Source of the DNA: Actinomadura madurae
GTDB lineage: Bacteria; Actinomycetota; Actinomycetes; Streptosporangiales; Streptosporangiaceae
Length of the DNA: 64,000 nt
Reading direction: 5' to 3'
NCBI RefSeq assembly: GCF_900115095.1
Contig: NZ_FOVH01000004.1
Coordinates: 290,127-354,126, forward strand
Positions within the stretch are counted from its first letter, which is position 1, and every line of letters begins with the position of its first letter. Shown in pieces: positions 37,119 to 43,928 of this stretch. The notes below the pieces were generated by a model, which ran no database searches, was not told the origin of the DNA, and saw nothing but the letters and a program-made list of their open reading frames with translations. Position numbers and translations under genes: made by a program.

Positions 37119-38278
37119 GTGGCCACCTGCCGGAGGAGTTCTTCGACGGCACGGAAGCGCAGGCGCACCTTCTTCGCGTCGCCGGTCGCGACGGAGATGG
37201 CCTGCAAGAACCAGTCGTCTTCGATGAGGGTCATGAACCGTGCCTGTGCCATGTCTCGTCCTTCGACCAACGCGCCGATCTCTTGGGGCTTCATCTTCGC
37301 CAGGTTCACCGAGACCGCCTCGAACAGAGCCTTGTTGATCGGAAGGCGTCGATCCTGCCCTGGGAATCGCTTACGGAACGCGTGCTCCTCGAAGATGTCG
37401 CGGGCCGCCCACATCGCCCGCTCGAAGTCCGACCGGAGCCGTTCGATCTCATCCGGATCGAGGCTGTTGAGCCGCTTCATCGCCTGGCGGAGGAAGTCGT
37501 CGAGATCTCCGCGTGGATAGTCCGCCGGGTCGGTGAGCCGGAAGGCGAGGAAGCGCAACACCATCTCGCGGTCAGCCATTCGGTCCGGCTTGACACTGTG
37601 TTGGGTCGCTTCGAGGAACGCTTCGCTAGTGGCCAGCTCGGCGAGCAGCGTGCGGGCGCGGCCCGGGATGAGGGCGTGCCGGAGTTCCTGGAGTGTGAGG
37701 GTCTTGCCGCCGATGTTGATGCGGGCGAAGATGTTGAACTTCACCGGCTCCGGCGTCCCCGCCCGGATCAGGTGGACGATCAACTCGGTCTCGTCGATCC
37801 TGGTCTGGAGCCCGCCCGGCAACTCTGAATAGGTACGGCCCTCGTAGGCATCGAGGTATTCCAAGCCACGGAGCCTGAGCGGCTCCGCGCCGATCACTTC
37901 CGGGTCGACGAAACGGGCGATCGTGGTGAGCCGCTGAATGCCGTCGACAACGGCCCAGCTCTCCTCGCCGCTCTCGGCCGCGTAGAGGGTGGGCAGGGGG
38001 ATGCGGAGCAGCAGGGACTCGATGAGCCTGCTCTGGGCGGTCTCATTCCAGATCCCGGCAAGGCGCTGAAAGTCCGGAGTCAGATCGAGGACGCCGCGTC
38101 GCAGCCGGGCCAGCAGCAGGGCCACCGTCGGGTTTCTGGTCTGGACGTCGATCTTGGCCGGATCGAACGGCTCGTGGATGGACTCGGCGAGGGACGGCTC
38201 CTCTTCCTTCTCGACGCCCGTACTGAAGCCCTGGTAGGTGTACTCCACCGGGACGTCGAGCTCTTCCTGCCTGCTCAC
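37115..38278 (-). CDS. DUF262 domain protein
   Basis: A 387-residue protein with a ParB-like DUF262 domain. The NTP-binding/cleaving signature appears as VVDGIQRLTTIARF at about 110-123 (DGIQRLTT, where the usual motif is DGQQRLTT). LTPDFQR and FNIFARINIGG also match the family. DUF262 is the N-terminal half of GmrSD enzymes and of several antiphage proteins, but the DUF1524 HNH half is absent here. GTG start at 38278; its stop overlaps the DUF3696 ATPase start. Upstream, about 80 bases separate it from the HATPase gene on the same strand. Likely a nucleotide-dependent nuclease or sensor partner. Confidence 0.85.
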   Translation of the reverse strand: MSRQEELDVPVEYTYQGFSTGVEKEEEPSLAESIHEPFDPAKIDVQTRNPTVALLLARLRRGVLDLTPDFQRLAGIWNETAQSRLIESLLLRIPLPTLYAAESGEESWAVVDGIQRLTTIARFVDPEVIGAEPLRLRGLEYLDAYEGRTYSELPGGLQTRIDETELIVHLIRAGTPEPVKFNIFARINIGGKTLTLQELRHALIPGRARTLLAELATSEAFLEATQHSVKPDRMADREMVLRFLAFRLTDPADYPRGDLDDFLRQAMKRLNSLDPDEIERLRSDFERAMWAARDIFEEHAFRKRFPGQDRRLPINKALFEAVSVNLAKMKPQEIGALVEGRDMAQARFMTLIEDDWFLQAISVATGDAKKVRLRFRAVEELLRQVAT

Positions 38279-38357
38279 GCCGATCGTGCCCGTCCTTCGC
38301 CGCGTCCGTTCACCCGCGTGCGTCTTGTGACGCGATCCAACACTATCCGGGGTCTTC

Positions 38358-39152
38358 TCACCGCCGGCGAGTCTCGGTGATCGCGTCGGCCTCGCTCCAG
38401 CGGACGATGTCTTCGCCGGCGTCGTACAGGTCGGCGATGGGACGGCGCACGCGGGTGGCGCCCGCGTTGTAGGAGAGGTGGGTCGGCTCGATCCACACGT
38501 TCAGTTCCCGTCCGGCCTCGGCCAGGACGCTCACTACGGAGACGCGTCGGCCGTAGCCTTCGACCACGTTGAGCCCGCGGGACCTGAGGCTGGACGCGAG
38601 GTGGCCGGCGGTCGCCGTCGGCGGAGAGGTGAGGGGCCTGTGCGGCCACGGGTGCGGCAGCGCGAAGGCGCACCACACCGCCTTTCCCCGGACGCCGTCC
38701 CCGGCCCAGGAGCGAGACGGGTGCACGCCCCAGGAGTCGGCGAGCAGGTCGACGATGCTGAGGCCCTTGCCGTGATCGTCTAGGACGTCTTTCGGAGCGA
38801 TGGTCGGCTGGGACGAGCGGCATGCGTCGAACACCGACACCACCAGTTGCGGCTTCGGGGTCGTTCTCGCCCACATCCACAGCTCGGACGGGACTGGCGG
38901 CATGGGCGCGATGTCGGCCCAGGCGCGAAGCGCGTGGTTCAGCGCGTTGGTGACCAGCTCGCTGGCGGCCAGGACCACGTCCTCCACGATGCCGCGTTCC
39001 AAGCCGAGCGGCGCCGCCGCCCCGCGGACCAGGGAACGCGCGATGGACGCGCACCTCTCGTCCGGCGGAAGGCGCCACGCGCACATGCCGCCCTTCGAGA
39101 TATCGCGCGAAAAGGCGCCGCCAATATGTCCAGACTGCACCATGTGTGCCAT
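38358..39152 (-). CDS. ATP-binding regulator, RsbW/SpoIIAB-like (HATPase_c_2)
   Basis: A 264-residue protein with an HATPase fold: VVLAASELVTNALNHA is the N-box, and DDHGKGLSIVDLLADSWG the G-box region. Actinomycetes use many such proteins as anti-sigma or signalling ATPases, often beside XRE/DUF397 pairs as here. ATG 39152 has an ideal GAGGTGA 7 bases upstream; longer starts are rejected. The C-terminal 80 residues have no recognised domain. It is divergent from the XRE gene across 120 bases that presumably hold both promoters. Confidence 0.85.
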   Translation of the reverse strand: MAHMVQSGHIGGAFSRDISKGGMCAWRLPPDERCASIARSLVRGAAAPLGLERGIVEDVVLAASELVTNALNHALRAWADIAPMPPVPSELWMWARTTPKPQLVVSVFDACRSSQPTIAPKDVLDDHGKGLSIVDLLADSWGVHPSRSWAGDGVRGKAVWCAFALPHPWPHRPLTSPPTATAGHLASSLRSRGLNVVEGYGRRVSVVSVLAEAGRELNVWIEPTHLSYNAGATRVRRPIADLYDAGEDIVRWSEADAITETRRR

Positions 39153-39272
39153 TTGGAACTCACCTCGCAGGTCAGAAGCCCCTTGCTTTGTCAACACAGG
39201 GTGCGCCCAGCTGACTAATCTTGCCTTGTTCCTGTGGAACTTCGGAACTTGCACCGAGCTGAGGATTATCAA

Positions 39273-40082
39273 ATGAACATCAACGAGCCGCCGGACCCCC
39301 GGTCCTCAATGTGGGCATGGATCGCCTACTCACTGCGGTTCCACCGCATGCAGCGCGGCCTCACGGGTGACGCTGTGGGCAAGCTGCTGAACTGTGCGCG
39401 TTCGTCTATTTCCAGACTCGAGAACAGCGAAGCGAAGCTAACCGACAAGCAGGCCGCCATCCTCGACGAGGCGTGGAACACCGGTGGGCTCTTCTCGATC
39501 ACGCTCTGGTTCGCCCGGCAGGGACACGACCCGACCTGGTTCCGGACCTTCACCCAGTTCGAGGCCCGATCCCTATGGATGAAGATCTACAGTGGCCAAC
39601 TCGTCCCTGCGCTCTTCCAGACTCCCGCCTACGCTCGCGCGCTCTTCGCGGAGGGCCGCGCGTCCGACCTCGACAAGGCCGTGGAAGATCGGATATCGCG
39701 TCAGAGCATTCTGACCAAGCTGGACCCACCGGACGTGTGGGTGCTCATAGCCGAGTCAGCCTTGGCGTGTCAGGTAGGTGGCGCTCAAGTCATGCGGGAA
39801 CAACTCGCCAAGCTGCTAGAGATCTCAGAGCTGGCCAACGTCTTCTTGCGCGTGGTGCCCAACACTGCTGGCGCGAACGCAGGCCTCGACGGCTCCTTCA
39901 AGATCATCAAGGTCAAGGAGGGGCAGGTGGGGTATGTCGAGGCCTCCAATGGTGGGAGGCTGGTAGCCGATCCTGCCGAGGTCGAGAGGTTTGGAGTAAA
40001 GTTCGATCGCATCGGGACGGTGGCGCTCCCGGTCGTCGCCTCCCGAGCCTTGATCAAGCATCTGATGGAGACCATGAAGTGA
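39273..40082 (+). CDS. XRE-family regulator with DUF5753
   Basis: A 269-residue DNA-binding protein. The N-terminal helix-turn-helix (about 22-72, LNCARSSISRLENSEAKLTD) is followed by DUF5753 (IPGLLQTP-like VPALFQTPAYARALF), the standard actinomycete BldB/XRE layout. ATG 39273 has GAGGA nearby and avoids the poor N-terminal extension of the longer ORF. Its stop overlaps the GTG of the DUF397 gene; XRE-DUF397 pairs often work together, with the DUF397 protein as partner or antitoxin-like element. It may regulate the divergent HATPase gene; no operator was identified. Confidence 0.88.
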   Translation: MNINEPPDPRSSMWAWIAYSLRFHRMQRGLTGDAVGKLLNCARSSISRLENSEAKLTDKQAAILDEAWNTGGLFSITLWFARQGHDPTWFRTFTQFEARSLWMKIYSGQLVPALFQTPAYARALFAEGRASDLDKAVEDRISRQSILTKLDPPDVWVLIAESALACQVGGAQVMREQLAKLLEISELANVFLRVVPNTAGANAGLDGSFKIIKVKEGQVGYVEASNGGRLVADPAEVERFGVKFDRIGTVALPVVASRALIKHLMETMK

Positions 40083-40264
40083 GATCTCTGACCTGGCGAA
40101 AGAGCAGCTACTCATCGGATGGGACCAGCACTCAGTGCGTGGAGCTCGCCGAGATGGGGGGTGCTATCGGGGTTCGAGACAGCAAGAATCCTGGCGGGGG
40201 CCACCTCATCTTCGCCCCAAAGACCTTTGCCACCTTGGTGCGCCGCATTAAGGACGACATGTAG
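40079..40264 (+). CDS. DUF397 small protein
   Basis: A 61-residue protein, VRSLTWRKSSYSSDGTS at its start, then CVELAEMGGAIGVRDSKNPGG: every DUF397 signature is intact. GTG 40079 overlaps the XRE stop (GTGA), so translation is coupled. DUF397 proteins are the small partners of XRE/DUF5753 regulators in actinomycetes; the precise role is unsettled. A broken paralogue follows at 40315. Confidence 0.9.
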   Translation: MRSLTWRKSSYSSDGTSTQCVELAEMGGAIGVRDSKNPGGGHLIFAPKTFATLVRRIKDDM

Positions 40265-40314
40265 CAATCGAGTGCCCGTCCCGGTCACGATGATGGGCAG
40301 GTTCTGGAGTGCAC

Positions 40315-40509
40315 ATGAGCACTCCCGTTTGACGCAAAAGCAGCCACTCCACGGAGGGCACGTCCGCTCAATGCGTGGAAGTCGCCCGGTTGACCGAGGC
40401 GATCGGCATGCGTGACAGCAAGAACCTTGGCAGGGGCCACCTCGCCCTTAGCAAGCCTCAGTTCGCCGATCTGGTCGATCTGGTCTTGCGGATCAAGAGC
40501 ACCCGCTGA
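40315..40509 (+). pseudogene. DUF397 paralogue with a nonsense codon
   Basis: ATG 40315 reads MSTPV, then TGA at 40330-40332, then RKSSHSTEGTSAQCVEVARL and RDSKNLGRGHLALSKPQF to a proper stop at 40509. The TGA sits exactly where DUF397 has its conserved Trp (TGG), so one base change has truncated the gene. Everything downstream is in frame and family-like. Recent duplicate of the upstream gene. Confidence 0.85.
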
Positions 40510-40545
40510 GCCCGCTCCTGAGTCGTCAACTTCTAAACCTGACCT

Positions 40546-40585
40546 GAGCGGGGCCCCCGACGGTTATCCGTCGGCGGCCCCGCTC
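40546..40585. terminator. Bidirectional terminator hairpin between DUF397 and mad5
   Basis: GAGCGGGGCC (40546-40555) pairs perfectly with GGCCCCGCTC (40576-40585), with an inner GACGG/CCGTC stem and TTAT loop. It lies 10 bases past the mad5 stop on the minus strand and 37 bases past the DUF397 pseudogene on the plus strand, so it can serve both. No long T-run, as is common in high-GC genomes. Confidence 0.75.
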
Positions 40586-40594
40586 GCAGCTTGA

Positions 40595-42010
40595 TCAGCC
40601 CTTCTTGGACGCTTCGGCCATTGCGGTAGCCAGCAAGGCCTGTGCTTCGTCCTCCAGTGCATCGGCTTCGTCACGCCACCGGAACGCCTGCCGTACCGTT
40701 TCCGCGATCCTCTCCCGATCTTCGGGAGTGCACTCCGGCACGGGGATGTGTTTCCGCAGCCTTTCGTGGATGTCCTGCTGCTTGCCACCGACGCTCATTG
40801 AGCGCATGATACGAAAAGCCACCTCAGATCGCATGAAAGCGAAAAGATAGGCACCAGAGAAATCCAGGTCTCCTGGAAGTATGCGCAGAAAATGCTGCGT
40901 GTAAGCATGGTCAAGCCAGTTGCCGGTGACAAAAATTGCTCGACAGAATACTTCAGAGTCGCCAAGGGTCCCCTGTGCGGCAATCAAGGTCGATTCGTTC
41001 TCGGCGAAGATTCCAGGTGGGGACTTATCTGGATTGATCCATCGCCCCTCGGGCTTAAGCCAGAATCCCTGCCGTTGACCGATCAGCTTTACGCCGCGCT
41101 CTGGATCGCTATCTATCCGCACGAACCTAACCCCAGACCCAAGAGCACCCCCGTCACATATCTCACCCAGTTCTCGATGAGGGATTCTCGTTAGTTCCTC
41201 GATTAGATTGTGCGCACGCGGAGAGAAGTTAAAAGCGCGCAGCGTACTGGCATCAAGCCCTGAAACGCTAAAGTCAACATCACGAGGGAGGTCGTGCCAG
41301 CGAAGGTCGACCAACTCAGGGAGACCAGCGCTCTCGAAGAGGTCCCGAGTGGCCTCTGTGACGCCCGTCTGGAATCGTGATCGGCGCATCATCGCTTCTT
41401 GGAAGAGGTCGTCGATCCGGTGCTCGGTCTCTTCGTCCAGCCTAGGTATTGGCAGGTCGGTCAAGTGTGCTGGTTCGATGTGCTTGACGCTCGTTCCATA
41501 TACAGCACTCTTAATCATCGGTGAGCCGTACGAACTGGAGAGGAATGTGTAGAGGTATCCGGCAGGTATGATGTCGACGTCTGGGACGGCACGGATGACG
41601 TGCTGACTGCAAGCGAACCCGTTCATGTCGCTGCGAGCATAGGTGACACGTCCTGCTGTCATACCAGCACAGGTGATGAGTGTCCATCCTGGCTCTAGCC
41701 CCAGCTTAGGAATCTTCTTAAAGGACTTCTTCGTGATCATAGCCAGGGAGGACAGGTCTGCCTGAAAGATGTCGGCGCTTGAGAGGTAGGGGACGCCGAA
41801 CTCTGGGTGTGTCGTCCAGTCGCGTTTGAAGATTCCCGGGCGGAAGATGCGGCCGCTGGTGACCTCCGCGAGGGTTTGGGTGCGCGGGAAGTTCTTCAGG
41901 AGCATCCGGGCCGCGTAGCCGTCCGAGACGTAGGGGCCGGGGCTGAGGCGGTGGCCCTGGTCGGTCAGCCAAGAAAATCGTACGGGGTTGTCGGGCTCGG
42001 CGAGTTTCAC
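40595..42010 (-). CDS. mad5: MADS protein MAD5: type I-like specificity (S) subunit
   Basis: A 471-residue HsdS-type protein that would give the methyltransferase its DNA target. Two target-recognition halves separated by helical spacers are visible: the first around FKRDWTTHPEFGVPYLSSAD to YGTSVKHIEPAHLTDLPIPR, the second around HRELGEICDGG to SVGGKQQDIHERLRKHIPVP. Each ends in the usual spacer helix (EETEHRIDDLFQEAMMR; PEDRERIAETVRQAF). GTG 42010 overlaps mad4 by 4 bases. The stretch 40.8-41.8 kb is visibly more A/T-rich than its neighbours, consistent with exchanged recognition domains. Last gene of the mad2-5 operon, ending at a strong hairpin. Confidence 0.85.
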   Translation of the reverse strand: MKLAEPDNPVRFSWLTDQGHRLSPGPYVSDGYAARMLLKNFPRTQTLAEVTSGRIFRPGIFKRDWTTHPEFGVPYLSSADIFQADLSSLAMITKKSFKKIPKLGLEPGWTLITCAGMTAGRVTYARSDMNGFACSQHVIRAVPDVDIIPAGYLYTFLSSSYGSPMIKSAVYGTSVKHIEPAHLTDLPIPRLDEETEHRIDDLFQEAMMRRSRFQTGVTEATRDLFESAGLPELVDLRWHDLPRDVDFSVSGLDASTLRAFNFSPRAHNLIEELTRIPHRELGEICDGGALGSGVRFVRIDSDPERGVKLIGQRQGFWLKPEGRWINPDKSPPGIFAENESTLIAAQGTLGDSEVFCRAIFVTGNWLDHAYTQHFLRILPGDLDFSGAYLFAFMRSEVAFRIMRSMSVGGKQQDIHERLRKHIPVPECTPEDRERIAETVRQAFRWRDEADALEDEAQALLATAMAEASKKG

Positions 42011-42645
42011 GTGTTCTCCGGGAACCAGGTGCGCAGGCGGTCACAAAGCAAAGTGAAGGCGGGGTCCTTGCAGTGCTCCACCGGCATCTGCTCGGCGACC
42101 CTGGTGAAGTCGGAACTGAAGGCCCGAACCTTATGGTGGCGGCGGAGGTGGTCGAGCGCGCCCTCGGGGTCCTTCGGATGCGTCTCGTCCTTCTTCCAAT
42201 GCTCGCTGCGAACGAGGATCTCCCGGTAATCGTTCGGGAGCGACAAGACGTCGGCCACATCAGGGGCCTGCCACACCCAGGCTTCCAGGCAGGGGTCGAT
42301 CACTATGACGGCGAGCTCATCCCACGTGCGGACCAGCCGGCGATTGAGATCTTCTGCAAGCCTGGCGGGGCCTGGGCTGCCCGGCCAGTTCGCGTTCAGG
42401 ACGACCACGGCGCGGCGGTGAAGCCGCTCGAATGGGCTCAGCAGTTCGGGCGCGACGCTGAAGACTCCCTGGTCCCTGCCGGGAGCGACGAAGACGTCCT
42501 CCTCGGGATCGAAGGCGAATCGGCCGCAGCCGAGCCTCTTGCCGGGATCGCCCGAGCCGCCGAAGAGCCCGCGCAGCATATGTTCCGCTGCGCAGGAGGC
42601 GACGAGGAACACGACGTCTCGCCGGGAATCCTGAATCTCGGTCAC
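42007..42645 (-). CDS. mad4: MADS protein MAD4 (TOPRIM/RloB-like)
   Basis: A 212-residue protein from GTG 42645, which overlaps the mad3 stop (GTGA). Early VVFLVASCAAEHML, a central RAVVVLNANWPG strand and late VIVIDPCLEAWVW resemble the strand-acid pattern of DUF4276/RloB TOPRIM-like proteins that pair with AAA15 ATPases. The first acidic motif is not clean, so the fold is an inference. Its place between the ATPase and the S subunit fits MAD4 of MADS. It may be the nuclease partner of MAD3. Confidence 0.65.
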   Translation of the reverse strand: MTEIQDSRRDVVFLVASCAAEHMLRGLFGGSGDPGKRLGCGRFAFDPEEDVFVAPGRDQGVFSVAPELLSPFERLHRRAVVVLNANWPGSPGPARLAEDLNRRLVRTWDELAVIVIDPCLEAWVWQAPDVADVLSLPNDYREILVRSEHWKKDETHPKDPEGALDHLRRHHKVRAFSSDFTRVAEQMPVEHCKDPAFTLLCDRLRTWFPENT

Positions 42646-43928
42646 GAGAGCACTCCGGCGGCGAAGAGGGTTCCCATGTCGAGGGAGCCGCGCCATTCGC
42701 GTAGCCGGGGGTGTCGCTCCCCGGGAACCACATCCGCGCCGCCGTCGTCGTTCAGCCGGGCCGCGAGGACCTCGTCCTTCGGAGTGTGCGCCAGGACGAT
42801 CGGTGAGTGGGTCGACACCCACACCTGCGAGGCGCCGATCGATCTCAGGGATTGGGTGACCGTCTCGATCGCCCTGGGGTGGACACCGTTCTCCGGTTCT
42901 TCCGTCATCAAGAGCCTGGGCAGCGCTGTCTCGTCCAAGAAGGGCAGCAGTGTCAGCGTCAGCAGCCGCAGTGTGCCCTCCGACAGGCCGGTGGAGGTGA
43001 CGCCGTACCCGCTCGCATGCTTCACGTCAAAGTAGGCGTGGCTGTCCTCTTCCCGTTCGACGACCTTGACGGAGGCTACCTGGGGCAGTGCTACGCGTAG
43101 ATGGGCAAGCCAGGCGGCGAACCGGTCGGGGTCGTTCTCTTGAAGAGCGAGTGCGAGCCACGGGATGTTCTGTCCGGACGGCTCCAGCACATCGGGGCCG
43201 CCGGGAGGGGCCGGACGCCGGAGCGTGTCCCAGTGCGGTGCCAGGAAGGTGACGTCCTCGCGCAGGAATTGGGCGAACCACAGGGCCGCTGGGAAGAGCG
43301 TCGGGTCGGCGGGGATCGTGTCGAGCGAGAGCCGTTCCGGCGGTACCCGGAAGGGCGGGATCTCGGTGTCCCGCGTCGTCGTCTCCGGAATGAACTTGGT
43401 GGGGCCGTTGCGTTCCCGGGCTATCACCGCCTGCCAGTCGTCGTGCGGCAGCGGCGTATCGTCCCTCGTGCCCTGCGGGAACGTGCCGGGTTCGGGACGG
43501 TTCCCGTCCCCGGTGAACAAGAACATGCTCTCGTCGGACACCTTGATCGTGCGTTTGGACACGTCCAAGCGGACCTCGTAACGCAGATGGGTGGGCACGG
43601 GCTTGCCGAGCCTGGCCATGCTCGTGCTCGCCAGGCGGTCGACATGGTCGGCGGGCAGCCTCGCCTCGACGGCGAACGAGATCGTGTCTCCCTCCTGGCG
43701 GTGCAGCAGTTCCAGCGGGGCGCCCGCGCGCGGCGTCCGTCCGGGACGTGCGTGGAGGAACGCGCCGGCCACCCGCTGCTCGCGTACCAGGTCGCCGAGC
43801 AGGACGGGGACGTCCAGCAACGTGGTCTTGCCGGAGCCGTTGGTCCCGACGATCACGTGGTGGCGGTCCAGGTCGATCGTGAGCCGGGAGAAGCAGCGGT
43901 AGCCGTACGCCTCGATCCTGGTGATCAT
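42642..43928 (-). CDS. mad3: MADS protein MAD3: AAA15-type ATPase
   Basis: A 428-residue ABC/SMC-like ATPase: Walker A VIVGTNGSGKTTL at about 25-37, TSTGLSEGTLRLL as the signature region, RLLMTEEPENGVHP as Walker B and VSTHSPIVLAHTP as the switch. ATG 43928 overlaps mad2 by 4 bases; the longer ORF to 44882 is only a shadow of mad2. Family relatives are RloA and the OLD ATPases, which act with TOPRIM partners, here probably MAD4. Expected role: ATP-driven sensing of unmodified or invading DNA. Confidence 0.8.
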   Translation of the reverse strand: MITRIEAYGYRCFSRLTIDLDRHHVIVGTNGSGKTTLLDVPVLLGDLVREQRVAGAFLHARPGRTPRAGAPLELLHRQEGDTISFAVEARLPADHVDRLASTSMARLGKPVPTHLRYEVRLDVSKRTIKVSDESMFLFTGDGNRPEPGTFPQGTRDDTPLPHDDWQAVIARERNGPTKFIPETTTRDTEIPPFRVPPERLSLDTIPADPTLFPAALWFAQFLREDVTFLAPHWDTLRRPAPPGGPDVLEPSGQNIPWLALALQENDPDRFAAWLAHLRVALPQVASVKVVEREEDSHAYFDVKHASGYGVTSTGLSEGTLRLLTLTLLPFLDETALPRLLMTEEPENGVHPRAIETVTQSLRSIGASQVWVSTHSPIVLAHTPKDEVLAARLNDDGGADVVPGERHPRLREWRGSLDMGTLFAAGVLS

